Part shown: piece by piece, positions 34,440 to 45,209 of the stretch
Numbering within the stretch: the stretch's first letter is position 1
Layout of the letters: the number at the start of each line of letters is the position of its first letter
From: Dicyema japonicum
Taxonomy: Eukaryota; Dicyemida; Rhombozoa; Dicyemidae
Length of the DNA: 64,000 nt
NCBI GenBank assembly: GCA_011109175.1
Contig: RDEW01000048.1
Span: 209,445-273,444, forward strand
Direction of reading: 5' to 3'
Notes under the pieces: model-generated
Database searches by the model: none
What the model was told of the DNA's origin: nothing
The model's input: the letters and a program-made list of their open reading frames with translations, nothing else
Program-made: the position numbers and the translations under genes

Positions 34440-35430
34440 CAAAGTTGAAGGGTAGTCTCGTTCACTTAATTTCAAAATTCTTGAAGGTCTTAAGCACTTG
34501 AACAGAGCGGTTGACTTTGACATTGCTTGTAGAGAATTACTGAATTACTCCCCAACTCAGCCAAAAATACCTTATGAGATTCCCATAATTCTGCTGAAAA
34601 ATCTGGGGGTATTAGGCATTCCTCTATAACTAGACTATTGAACACATCAATTGACAAAAAAGTGCTTATATACGACCAATTCTGAACTTGGGAGACCGAA
34701 GGATAATCCAGCCTGCTAACTCTTATGTCAATGTCAAAACTATTGGACAAACTAGTTATTTCAAAAATTAAGGACGTTCTACCAGTCATGCCATTTCAGC
34801 ACGGGTTCAATACAGAACGTTCAACTTCCTCAGAATCTATCCTTACTGGATTCTAACCAAACCCAGACATCTGAAGACTGTTCTCTATTCCGTAGATATT
34901 CAAAAAGCGTTAGACTCCGTTCCTTGGTGAAACTTAGTTTGGAAAAAATTCCAATTGGAAATCCTGGAAACTTTAAAATATAGTTGGCCAATTTTCTTGG
35001 CGGTTGGAGATCTAATATCGGCATAACTACAATTTCCAAATGTTGTCCCCAGAGATCAGCTCGACAAGCAAATGTGCTTTTCACAGAATGTCAAAAAACG
35101 AAAAAGTCTAACCCTCTGAAAAGCCTCTCAGGATTATTGAGGGTCAGAAACTAGCCAGTCCTGAATTCTGTTTACAAGCAGTTCATCGAACCATGCATAT
35201 CCTATGTGTGTGCTTCCTGGGGCTTATTCATCTCTCAGACCAATTCTGAGAAGATCGCGGTCGCACAAAAAAGAACATACAGTGACAGACCAATGGATTT
35301 TCGGGACTCCGACATTTTTGGAGTTACTTATTCTAAAAAATCGTGCTAAATGTCTGTTCTATTGGACAGCTCTCTGCCCCGTGCTTATGTAGACTCGAGA
35401 GGATCACTACGATATGCTAAGAAACAACTG
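34440..35430 (+). mobile_element. LINE-J reverse transcriptase, decayed
   Basis: PISLL-like residues precede MSKLLDKLVISKIKDVLPVM and PFQHGFNTERSTSSESIL (34725-34840), the RT fingers of jockey-type elements. The C-terminal KQFIEPCISYVCASW lies at 35179-35225. Stops in between. The segment 34440-34560 also matches the inverted copy at 55640-55860. Confidence 0.7.
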
Positions 35431-36737
35431 AATCGTGTTAAGATTAATTAGTTCTGGGTTTTAACAGTGTTTTTGGATTAATAAATTAAACTAAGTTAAA
35501 TTTAAGACAGATTTAGAAAAAAAAGGCCAACCGTTGATATCATTCGAAGCCATCAATGGCTCACGGCAATGCCAAATGCACTGAAAAATGATGTAAGTTC
35601 TGGAGTTAAATGCATTCGTAAACTGTACGACTCAGAAAACGGAGAATGGTGAAAAAAATCTTAAAAGACTTGATGGACACCAAAATTATCGGAACTTCTA
35701 AGTGGACTGTGGAAAATAGTAGACATCCACTGGCAGAAGAGCTTAAAAACGTGACATTACGAGATATACAAATGTGCGCCAATAAGCGGAAGAAGTGATA
35801 AAATCTCACTGACGACTTTACGTATGGACATCATGTAACTTCATTATGGCGAGTTTTCTACCAAAATAAATCTGTGTGCTTTCATAGACGATAGAAAACT
35901 ATTCTTACACTTTCCCTAGACCAAGAATGTCCAAGTTGGTGGAGAAGTGAATGCTGTGGATGATTTAGATGAATTACCCAAGTAGAAAGTTGGTAGAACG
36001 GAAAAAGAAGAACACGGCACTAACGAAATCTTAAAGATTCATATTAACTTGAATTATTCAAAGGCCAAGAGTAAAACCAAAGTAACTAGTCCCATGATCC
36101 TGACCTGTTCCAGTAGAGCCTCATCTGATCAAAGTACATTGTCCGAAAAGCTGAGGACGAAATATACTCCCGGTTCATAATTAATGACTCAAATTATAAA
36201 TAAAAACAATTTTCGCTATGAATTCTTAATATTTTTTACAATACTTCATTCTTCTGAGTCTATCACCCACATCCATGCGTCATCACCGACCAATTAACCT
36301 AGTACAACCAAAAATTGAAAGAACTTGAAGACCATCTTTCGGAAGCTGCATGTATTGGATAATAATCAATATGATTCCATTTATTCATTTGGAACCAAGA
36401 ACCACTGACAAAACAAGAGTGGGGGCGTCAGGTGATCCCGGCCTCCTTGAACATCCGCCTCATCTTTTTTCGGTTTCCTCCTGAGTGCCGACACACTTCC
36501 GGTGTGGACGAGTGACTTTTTGGAGGTTTAGGGGTTTGCAGAGCTCCCGTATTCCTCACGAGTTCCTCGAACGAAGCGGAAGATCTTTGTAGGGTCTTTG
36601 TCATGTTTCTTGGAAGGAATTAATTTTCTTTAGATTGGTGTGGGAGATGTTAGTACCCCATACAGCGCAGCAGTAGATTATTGACAGAAGTATATATTGG
36701 TAGTAAAGATTATCTACTATTTGGTGGAACCAATAAC
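35431..36737. other. gene-free stretch with a repeat C scrap
   Basis: A plus-strand frame at 35645-35800 (MVKKILKDLMDTKIIGTSKW ...) is open for 50 codons but has no family and no supported splice partner. At 36090-36170 a short inverted repeat C piece is visible (CCTGTTCCAGTAGAGCC, GAAAAGCTGAGGACG). Nothing else identified. Confidence 0.4.
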
Positions 36738-36965
36738 TATTAAGGCACTTTCACGAAAGCCATAATGTTCATAGCCCCGCATGTGCAACACTCAAAACAA
36801 AATTAAGCGTTAATATTTTCCATTTTCTTCTGTCAAATGCAAGCGACATTAATTTATCTAGGTCGTCACCAGTTTTGAACTTTTTTTCACCTAGTTTAGA
36901 TCCTTGTTTAAGACAATCGGCAGTGTCGTTCTTGGTCATCCGCGGAAGGGTTTGTCGCAACAACT
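36738..36965 (-). mobile_element. LINE-A 3' end, decayed
   Basis: Minus strand: KFKTGDDLDKLMSLAFDRRK near 36890-36830, then the 3' motif ATGCGGGGCTATGAACATTA. It aligns to the ends of the copies at 23.1 and 24.3 kb. Confidence 0.65.
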
Positions 36966-37084
36966 GGTGGTGTTATCAATATGATTCAATATTGCCACTA
37001 ATAATAATTAAAAACCTACTTAACTAATAATTCCTTATAATTTTTTAATTTTTTGTTTAAAACAAAAATTTTTTTTAACAATTA

Positions 37085-37455
37085 AACAAATGTCAGTTGA
37101 GGAAGCCTGCTGCGTGGATTGCGAACGAGTTCCCTCGGAGTATGTCTATTCCTATCTTTTGTCTTAGCCATAACCCTTCTCGTTGATCCCTTTTCTTTCT
37201 GGCAAGCAATCCTCCGAGTTCTTGCAAGAATTGAGCCGTCATTGGAACAACGGCTCCCGATGATTCGGTCGCAACAGGAGTAAATCGGTAGCGATCCCCG
37301 AGGCAAGAATATTTCTTGCCTTCAGAGCTCTGACGATCACATCATTCAGAGCAGCATGACGTGGTTCCCTTCCGGCGCTTCTTCTGCAGGACAGCGGGTG
37401 CAATCCTTTCGCATCGACTGTTTTCCCGCATCGGCATCGGTGCTCCTGGCATTTT
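37085..37455 (-). mobile_element. LINE-R C-terminal fragment
   Basis: Minus strand: [28 protein letters not shown], and after frame changes IDILRGNSFAIHAAGFLN and a stop. The knuckle has Leu where the best copy has the first of two His. It faces another LINE-R copy about 150 bp away. Confidence 0.75.
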
Positions 37456-37599
37456 TTAATTTAAATTTAATTTTTTAATTTAAAAAAAACTGAATAATAA
37501 AAATTTCGCAATTATTCATAATTCAAACAGAATAACGAAAATAGTCTAACTAATAATTCCTTATATTGTACATTTTACCGAGATTCGCCAAGAGATTCC

Positions 37600-38030
37600 C
37601 TCGTCACGTCATGTCAAACTCGGCTGTCATGAGGGATGTCGAAGTAACCGGGTAAACTTGCCTCCTGGAACCCGTCGGAATTGACAGAGATGATAGCAAG
37701 AGGCCGGATGGCGTAATGACCATGCCGTGGAGCCAAGGGAGGTGTCTTGTTTGGGATTCAACGTGCACAGACACTTTCTCTAACGAGAATCTGATAAAGT
37801 CACCGTTGCGCGCGGCTTCCGAGAATCTGATAAAGTCACTGATGAAGATTCAAAAAGGAGGTTCGCATTCCAGTCGATCTCAATTGAGACGTCTGACGTT
37901 CAAAGCCTGAGTACATCTGAGTTTATCAAGTTAATCGAGAAGCTTGCAAGATTAAGGAAGAGAGACCCTAGAATGACACGACGACTCTTCCAGAGCATTG
38001 GGCTCTCAATCATGAGGGGTAACTCCTAGT
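37600..38030 (+). mobile_element. LINE-R C-terminal fragment
   Basis: LLEPVGIDRDDSKRPDGVMT (first residues by frame change), MPWSQGRCLVWDSTCTDTF, a short internal duplication (GAGAATCTGATAAAGTCAC occurs twice, 37787 and 37829), then RLRKRDPRMTRRLFQSIGLS and IMRGNS with a stop. Same order as 30190-31155. Confidence 0.75.
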
Positions 38031-39209
38031 GTGTGGTTAATGCCTGCAGACCATAATGGAGACCTTGTCATAATAACTGACTTTATTGTTAATTAAATGC
38101 TGTTTAGTAGAATCCAAAGACATATGATCGGTTATCCTGCATTTCTGCGACTAATTAAAAAAATGTTTGGTATTCTCACATTTGATGACTGATCTGCATT
38201 CAATCTGTCAATCTAGCCGAAACATCAGTTATTGGAGATCTAAGAAAACGGAAACTCCTCTTTCTATAGTACGTTAGTGATTGGAGTGACATTTTTGTTT
38301 GCATTTTTTGTCCCATTGTTTGAGACAATCAAGTAGACTGATAAAGCAATTATTAATTCGTTCGATGGGTCCTGGTTAGACATCTGGAAAGCAGTCATGC
38401 ATCTTGGAGGACCGGTCCATGCCTGATTTTTTTCAGAATCACAAACACCGATATTTGACCACCCTTTATTTGCGTAAGTCTCATAAACACTCAAAGAATC
38501 CAAGGTACGTTGACCAAATTATTTGATTTGGTCAACGTAGTAATGTTAAAAACCTTAGGTACCCCATTTAAATGGTTACCCATATAACTCGACGGAGTGG
38601 AGTTTGTTACTCCCGATTCCTCATCTGTAGCAGAACATGTGGTATCTTCTGAATAGTTGCACCAAGTGATGCCATTAGATTAGTCATGGTAGCGTATAAT
38701 TGGATGAAAGAGGCATGTAATCCCCAGCTAAACAACTCCCAGATCTGTTAATTAGTGTTTCAGCTTAAATCAGGCTCATTGATTAGTTGAAGATAAACAT
38801 TTGATCTCACCACAACAGTAGATTGTCCCTGCTATCTTCATACAGTCCACCAGGTGATTCCAGCTTCCCTTAGTAGCCTCCTCTTTTTCTCGATGTTCCT
38901 CCGCGACCAACATACTTTCTATAAACTCGGGAACACGTCTCTGCTTCGGGCATCATTTTGTCCAATCTCTCAGTAGGTCTCGAATGGTGTTGGCCGTAAC
39001 AAGATAGTCGAGAAACGTTGGAGGGTTTTGTGACTGTTGCTTGGAAGTCGATGATCTTCTTAAGCTTTGTTTTAGATAGGTCCGTACCCCATGCACCTCA
39101 TCCATATTTGAACGCCGGTTGAAAATATTGAATGTAGAAGTGAGATTTCGCAAAATAAAATTAAAAATATAAAAAAGTAATATAAATTTAAATTAGAAAT
39201 ACGACAAAC
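38031..39209. other. gene-free stretch
   Basis: Minus-strand frames at 39153-38870 (including CPKQRRVPEFIESMLVAEEH) look protein-like but are interrupted and match no family I know. A decayed gene or element is possible. No other feature. Confidence 0.3.
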
Positions 39210-39275
39210 AGGAAGTAGCAGTTAAGTGTTCCTTATGAACGCCTATAAAAGAGACGAGTAACGAACGAAGCAAAT
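39210..39275 (+). promoter_or_regulatory. TATA-containing promoter of the 145-residue orphan
   Basis: CTTATGAACGCCTATAAAAG holds a consensus TATAAAA at 39244, about 40 bases before the ATG. A diverged duplicate of this whole block, with TATAAGAG, sits at 40059-40122. Confidence 0.6.
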
Positions 39276-39282
39276 TATTAAA

Positions 39283-39720
39283 ATGACCGGTTGGGCTGAC
39301 CTCTATAATTTAGAATTCCCAAACATGTTGGATATAGAAGTTTTTCTATACTTTTTAAATAAATACCCCGAGGATATCGACGTTAACATATTTATAGCAT
39401 TCATGGTGTATCATATCGGTATAAACCCAAGCGTCTGTGTAGAAATCATGTTAATGTTCTATCAACTGTTTCCAGATATTTTCAGAATCTTTATGATGAT
39501 GCTATCTGAAGTTTACATTGATGTTTTTGTTGAGCTAATGAGAATATTATATTGTGAAAAATTCTTAGTTCGTTTTATAAAAGGAAAAAATAAGCCTGTT
39601 AGAGAACATATCGTATATGTAAATCCTGACGGGACATACGTCTACAGAGTATACGGAAAAGGTCCACTGTTTAGAAAAAATTGGAGAGGAAAATACTTCC
39701 ACGTGGAAGACCAATTCTAA
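39283..39720 (+). CDS. orphan 145-residue protein
   Basis: Single uninterrupted exon from ATG 39283 to TAA, with no intron, unlike most genes here. The N-terminal two thirds is rich in hydrophobic, helix-prone segments (DIDVNIFIAFMVYHIG, CVEIMLMFYQLFPDIF, IFMMMLSEVYIDVFVELM). The last 45 residues are basic and aromatic (LVRFIKGKNKPVREHIVYVN, GPLFRKNWRGKYFH). There is no classical signal peptide. The hydrophobic stretches are amphipathic and may be buried helices rather than membrane spans. I recognise no family. The nearby TATA box supports expression. Short coding distance from the TATA implies a very short 5' leader. Confidence 0.6.
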   Translation: MTGWADLYNLEFPNMLDIEVFLYFLNKYPEDIDVNIFIAFMVYHIGINPSVCVEIMLMFYQLFPDIFRIFMMMLSEVYIDVFVELMRILYCEKFLVRFIKGKNKPVREHIVYVNPDGTYVYRVYGKGPLFRKNWRGKYFHVEDQF

Positions 39721-40058
39721 TTCGATTGATTTTATTTTATTTAAATTATTATTTATTATATTTTCGTAAGATAAAATAATTTAAATCTTTGTCAACCCCT
39801 TCTCTTGGGGAGATGCTTGATTTGTGCTTTCACATACACCTTTTCCCTGTCAGGACTTTAAGACTCCGCGTTGAAAGTTGGGCCCGGGAAAAGTGATCTG
39901 TTCTGTGGTCATCAAGGTTACATGAGGGCAGAGTGGCGACATTCCTGGACGTACTAAATATATAAAGATATATTGATTTCGTGTAAAATACAGTAAATTT
40001 CATCTAAATTAAAAATTAGTAAGAATAATTGAAAATGATTAGCGCTATCTTGAAAACA

Positions 40059-40215
40059 GGAAGTAACAGTCGGTCTTCCTTATGAACGCCTATAAGAGAA
40101 CAGTAGTTAATGAAACAAATTCCTACCGATTCGTATTACCCCCCATAACTTAATTAGTGTTTAATTTATAATAACTTAGTTACATATGTAAAAAAATTGT
40201 TAAAAATGACCAGCT
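40059..40215 (+). repeat. duplicated promoter and decayed start of the orphan gene
   Basis: AGGAAGTAACAGTCGGTC and CTTATGAACGCCTATAAGAG copy the block at 39210-39275. At 40206 AATGACCAGCTGA parallels the orphan start AATGACCGGTTGG but hits TGA at codon 4. The rest of the gene is absent. Confidence 0.6.
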
Positions 40216-40274
40216 GAAAAACTCTCTTATTATCCTCAATGATTTTTGCATATTCATATCTACATTATGACACA

Positions 40275-40573
40275 GCCGGGTGGCTTAGTGGTTAGGTGTC
40301 GGGCTTAAGTGGCTTAGGCTACGGGTTCGAATCTCGCTGCTGTTCACCTGGTGGAAGGTTCCACGCATCTACGATGCAGAAAGGGTTTGACGAGTGACCG
40401 TCATCAGTGAATACTCACTGCGGAACTGGATTGTCTATAAAGGACACTCACACAAGAAAAAGAAGTGAAGATCATTCTTTGGTTCTACGATTAGTTAAAT
40501 TAACTGTTCTTAATGTGTGTGTCCTGCCTATGCGGAGCTATAAATACTATGGCTCTCGTGAAAAGGCTTTATT
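40275..40573 (+). mobile_element. SINE-1, complete tRNA-derived copy with target duplication
   Basis: Flanked by exact ATTATGACACA at 40264-40274 and 40574-40584. The head GCCGGGTGGCTTAGTGGTTA contains a pol III A box (TGGCTTAGTGG), and GGGTTCGAATCTC is the B box. The body carries GGAAGGTTCCACGCATCTAC and GCGGAACTGGATTGTCTATA. The tail ATGCGGAGCTATAAATACTA and TGGCTCTCGTGAA resembles the LINE-A 3' end. It is non-coding. Confidence 0.9.
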
Positions 40574-40585
40574 ATTATGACACAT

Positions 40586-41191
40586 ATAACTGGACTACGG
40601 AAAACAACCACCAACTACCACATTTTCGGCAAGTATCAACATAATCAAAATGAATAATATATTCAGCCTTTACTAATTCACATTTTACTGCACCACTCAA
40701 ACTTAGCAATAGAAACAACTCTAACTAAAAATCATTGCTACTTTTCTACCCTATTCACCCAATAACAGAAGCAGTCTTCTCCAAGATTCACTCAGTAACA
40801 ACCAGTCCTCTGCACGATTCACCCTCCAACAGAAGCAATATTCTGCACGGTTTGAGTAACAGAAGTTAAAAAATACCTGTATTTCACATCAAAGTGAAAA
40901 TTGAGTAATATATTTTGCATAATTATCGATTACTCATATTTTACAGCTTAACTAAAATCAAGTAATATGAGCTTCCTAAGAGTAGATCATATTTTACTAC
41001 AAAATTCGAGCTGAGCAACCAAAACACGCATTTAAAATTTGAAAACTAAAAGTCACCAACTACTGGCTGCTCTCATAATTGAGAACGCCTTTTACCCTGA
41101 CTAAGTAATAAAAGCCGTATTAACATAAACATTGAGTTTAGTGGAAAATATAAAGAATAACTAAGCAAGGGAGAAACGTAGATAAAATAAT
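40586..41191. other. SINE flank and gene-free stretch
   Basis: 40585-40697 is the flank that also occurs at 63149-63262. The remainder is AC-rich on the plus strand and shows no coding block or repeat family. Confidence 0.4.
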
Positions 41192-41652
41192 CTAAACTTT
41201 GGCTCGGCAAAAGGGACATTCTCTGGATTCCTAGGATATATAAACAGGCAAACCTTTAGCCACCTCTTTATACACTTCTGGTGAAAGGCGTGCTTGCATT
41301 TCAGTTGAATCAGAACAGAGTTCTTTCTATATTTACCCAAGCAAATTGAGCACTGATCTGGAAAATTTTTCGATGAACGAAGCCTCAGGAAATCCTCATA
41401 CTTTTGTTTCTTTAAATTCTTGATGATCTCATTGGAGTCGCGAAAGTTATTTGGTATATTTAAATATTGATAGTCCTGTAGCATATCAGAAAATATTGAT
41501 GAATTGTTCACTGGTTCAATGTTAATTGTGAGGGAATGAATACTACCAGCTTCTTCAAGAGAATCCGATATCAGTGAACAAATGTAGTCACGATGTTCCA
41601 GGAAGAAATTCATGTCTAGACGGCCAGAAAATATATAATTTATTATATCCAT
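41192..41652 (-). CDS. RING-H2 finger protein, paralogue 2
   Basis: ATG 41652 (MDIINYIFSGRLDMNFF). A 23-nt intron (41231-41253) sits at the same place in the RING as in the copy at 32175-32632. Spliced it encodes 145 residues ending RAKV and TAG, in perfect frame. RING-H2 ligands are CSIC, CKHAFHQKC and CPFC. The last 60 residues before the intron are nearly the same as in paralogue 1 (QKYEDFLRL, SSKNFPD, LIQLKCKH), while the middle (residues 20-85) is unrelated. 3' flanks of both genes are also similar, so the unit was duplicated. Probable E3 ubiquitin ligase, substrate unknown. Confidence 0.8.
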
Positions 41653-42109
41653 GATAGATCAGAATAACTAACACACAAGGTACAATTAATGATCAAAAAT
41701 TTATTTATTTATTTTAATTATAATTATCTTATTTTTTAAATAAATCGTCTTATTATATTTTGATATTTCATTTAAAATTTAGTTTCTTTGCGAATGTCAA
41801 TTATTATTTATCTCCCTCAATTTCTCTTGGAGTAAAGTTATATGGTTGAGTTATGCCTGGAATAACTTATGAATAAGGATATCATTTCGAATACTCTTTC
41901 CTTCCAAATTCTCAATAAAACATTTCTTTAATTTGTATTCATCCTTATGATTGACAATTTAAGACTCTGTTTCTGTAGAAGTGGATACTAATACACTTAA
42001 TTAGTTGGTTACTTTAACTTCTTTCTCGGTGTATAATAATAATAATCTTAGAAAGAAATTAAAGTTAGTGTTGACGTGAACGACAAATTGGTTATATGGC
42101 GCCAACGTT

Positions 42110-42480
42110 AGCTTGGTACCATGTGGCTGCTTGATTGAAGGTTTCTGTTTGTTTCTTGACCCTATTCTTTCCTTTTCTAATAGAGTGGCACCATGTGATC
42201 CATCTATTTCAGGTGGCGCCCAGTACCATAGTGGGACGCAAAAGGATCATTCGCTCTCCACTGGAGGAGTTCCCACAACTGCAAGACGTTTCCACCTTTT
42301 ATGCTGGAAGACTTGTGTGACATTGAAAAGATACAATTAACAATGACGTGACCAGCTAGTCAAGTGTTTAGTGAAGGGGTTCCCACTACTGCAAAAAATG
42401 GACGTCTTCTACCTTTTATGCTGGTTCTGGAAGGACCCTGTTATTGTGACAGTGGAAATTAGATGCACTTAATGATGACG
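42110..42480 (+). repeat. repeat B, one copy plus a partial second
   Basis: GTGGCACCATGTGATCCATC, GTGGCGCCCAGTACC, AGGATCATTCGCTCTCC and CACAACTGCAAGACG occur in order. A second partial unit (GAAGGGGTTCCCACTACTGC, ATGGACGTCTTCTACC) begins near 42374. A related end (TTCTGTAGAAGTGGATACT) lies at 41969. Confidence 0.6.
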
Positions 42481-43079
42481 TGACCTGCTAGTCAAGTGTT
42501 CAGTAGGTTGGATGGTTGAGATGGCCATGTATCTCTATTGCACGAAATGTCTTCATCTCTCAAGATGTATGCGACCTCTTTTGGAAGAAAAAGCTTCTGA
42601 TAAATTGTTTTGGCTTGAGTCTAATCTGGCAAGGAATTTGTTGCTAGGACATGTCTCAGAAGAATTATTAGTCAAAATAACTTTCATTGTTGTGACGTGA
42701 TAATTGACGCAAATATCGATATTTTTTTTTCTAATCTGATATTTTTGCTGATTCACCTAAAATTGAAGAGCCACAGCATCTGACAAAAGAAACATGGGAG
42801 AGGTTGGTTGCATGGCGCTCGTCACTTGCCACTACCGAGTAAATTATTTGGTAGTTTCTTAGTAAGAAGAAATTGGATCTATTTGCTAAATATAGGCAGT
42901 TTTATCCACCATAAGATGACCCACGTGAAAACCAAGACAGAGTAACATGGACTATAGTTATCAAGCTCATTACATAAATTCTCTTATTCACCACAAATAT
43001 CACCGACACATTCACCCCCTGCAACTTACACCAGAGTGCTTATGGAGTCTATTCTGCAACTGAGAAGGCCGAGAGGTCT
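42481..43079. other. gene-free stretch
   Basis: A 60-codon frame at 42512 has no family match or splice support. Nothing else recognised. Confidence 0.35.
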
Positions 43080-43290
43080 AGGCAAAGTACGCGGTCATAT
43101 CCGAGGATTTTTTGTTCCGCTCGCTGTTGAAACGTCTGGTTCCCTTGCACCTACGATGCTGGAATTCTTGAGTCGTCTAGAGAATCAGATTTCTGTACGA
43201 AAAAAAGATCCCTATGAGCGCTGCTGGTTATTTGACAGAATCTCATTCCCCAAGGAATAGCCACGCACTCAGGGCGGCCGCTGTATGACC
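43080..43290 (+). mobile_element. LINE-R 3' fragment
   Basis: FFVPLAVETSGSLAPTMLEF then LSRL and WLFDRISFPKE with a stop. It corresponds to the PVVVETSGVFGPKTVSFL ... LFQRISLAVV section of the best copy. Confidence 0.65.
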
Positions 43291-43389
43291 TCTGTTTATT
43301 TTATAGTTTACCGGGGCGTAGTATTCCGCCTTCCCCTGCATCGCATCATTTATCGCCATAAGCGAGATTTAACCCTACATAGACAAAAA

Positions 43390-43655
43390 AGTTAGGGACA
43401 GAAGTCCTTTCAAGCACATCAATATAGTGAATCTCTCTAAATAATGACATGCTAGAATAGGTAGAAGAGATGACAACTTTCGATTCCCTCCCGGCACAGA
43501 GCGCCTTCTAAGACAGGTAGCGCCACGCAATTTATCCGAACAAAGAAAGCGGCAAAACAAATGAAAAGAACCACCGACATAATATATAGCGAGGAGAATT
43601 GAATCCAGAGCCATTTTAAGGGGATCACATACTATCCGCTAAGCTACAGGGCCTA
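43390..43655 (-). mobile_element. SINE-like element with a tRNA-like head
   Basis: Reverse complement begins GGCCCTGTAGCTTAGCGGAT, a good A box, and GGATTCAATTCTCC 35 bases later is a weak B box. A full cloverleaf does not fold convincingly by eye, so I call it a SINE or tRNA pseudogene. Confidence 0.4.
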
Positions 43656-43709
43656 TTCACCAAAACATTAACAAAAAATCTGATAATAATATGAAAAAAA
43701 TATGACCCA

Positions 43710-44398
43710 CTACTTCTGAAAATTAACGGAATATCCACCCTCGTTGTCACTCTTTTCAAAATTAAAGTTATTCGTGGACAATCCAAACGGCTTTAAAATG
43801 GCATTGCCAAGCTCCTTCAATTTACCTTTAAATATGATTAAAGACAAACCAATCGCCTCAGCTTTTAGATGTTCATTTTTTCTTCCATCTTCGATGAGAG
43901 TTCTGAACATTTAGCCACTGCTTCGTAGTTTTTAGGATCCAACTCGACTACGCGTTTGTAGTCTTTTAAGGCCTCTTCTATCTTGTCAGCCTTTTCGTTG
44001 ACTTTTCCACGCAAAATATAAGCTTTTATATATTTACCGTCCAATTCTAAAGCTTTAGTGCAGTTTTCCAAAATTTTTTGATCCTCGTCCTACAAGACAA
44101 TGAAAACATGACTTACCAAGTATTTATACGAAATGGCAATGTTGTAGCATAAGTTGGCCCGAATATCACTAAAGTAGCCAGGAGGACAAAAAGCGAGTGT
44201 TTTCGTATATTTTTGAATAGCTTCCTCATACTTTTTGCTCTGGAAGAGATCGTTTCCACATTTTTTTCCACTTAATAATTTATTTTTCAAATTCTAACAG
44301 AGAATAATGGTTTATTAAAAAACCTCTAGATCTTGGTCAGAAAAGTCTTTACTCTCTTCAACGTCATAAAATTTTAAGTTTTCTGAATCAGAAGCCAT
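43710..44398 (-). CDS. TTC1: TTC1-like TPR co-chaperone
   Basis: ATG 44398 opens [20 protein letters not shown]. Introns of 30 nt (44294-44323), 27 nt (44090-44116) and 24 nt (43826-43849) are removed. Exon 2 starts the TPR array ([20 protein letters not shown]) and exon 3 has [16 protein letters not shown] and [15 protein letters not shown]. The C-terminus [14 protein letters not shown] is diagnostic of TTC1, an Hsp70/Hsp90-binding TPR protein. The chain is one base short: in the A6 run at 43876-43881 seven A are needed to pass from KMEEK to [10 protein letters not shown]. With that base the protein has 202 residues, shorter than vertebrate TTC1 because the acidic N-terminus is reduced. A sequencing or assembly indel is the simplest reading. 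Confidence 0.85.
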
Positions 44399-45209
44399 AT
44401 ATAATGAATATAGTCAAAATTGAATAAGTACCACCTGACAATTTGTCAAAAACAATTTTTTAAATTAATATTTTAAATTTAATGATAATGTTTTAAATAC
44501 TAGCATTTTTTATGTACGTATATAAACTGGATGATGTAAAAGATATCCTCTGTTTTTTGTAACTTCTTCAAGTTGACAGCAAACCACCTTTTTAAATGTC
44601 CTGAATTAGAACAATGTTCTTCTAAAATGCAATACTGTCCGATATATGGGAGCGACTGGCAATTGCTTCTCCTACATAATAGCCGCTAGTCTCTCCTACA
44701 AGCTAGTGAGGCCAGGATTACTTAACAATCATGGAGTGTGTAAGAGATTGATATGTAAAATTGTGTATTTTTCTTTACATGTGGTTAACAATAAAATTTC
44801 GTTTATTAAAGTTAAGTCAATGACTTATCTTAATACTATATTCTCAAGGTGGATTTAATACCTGATCAATGGTAAGGTAAAGTGATTAACTTGTGCTATA
44901 AAAGACTTTTGAACTCCTCAGTCCGCAACGCCTCCAAATATTTTTAAGTCCCCGTCGAAAAATATTTTTAAGTCTTAAATATAATGGTACGTGGTAGTGC
45001 ACGGAATTGGAAGCGTCTGAGTAGTCGTCCATAGCAAAGTTAGCTGCGGTTTTACGTTAATTTCGATGAATTCCCAAAGACTCTCCACCGAGTTTCAGTG
45101 ATCTCAAAAGAGGTTGACGAACACTTCATAATTAAAAACCACCTGTCGAGCAGTACAAAATAATGAACGAAAATTAGAAATATCAATGTTATTTTTTAAA
45201 AATAAATAA
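44399..45209. other. intergenic stretch between TTC1 and G-beta copy A
   Basis: No coding block or repeat family recognised. It includes the shared start of TTC1 and the end of G-beta A; the two genes run in the same direction. Confidence 0.4.

Noticed and set aside
40268-40345. A functional tRNA gene
   Set aside because: A and B boxes are present, but the sequence continues into a repeated body with target duplications, so it is a SINE head.
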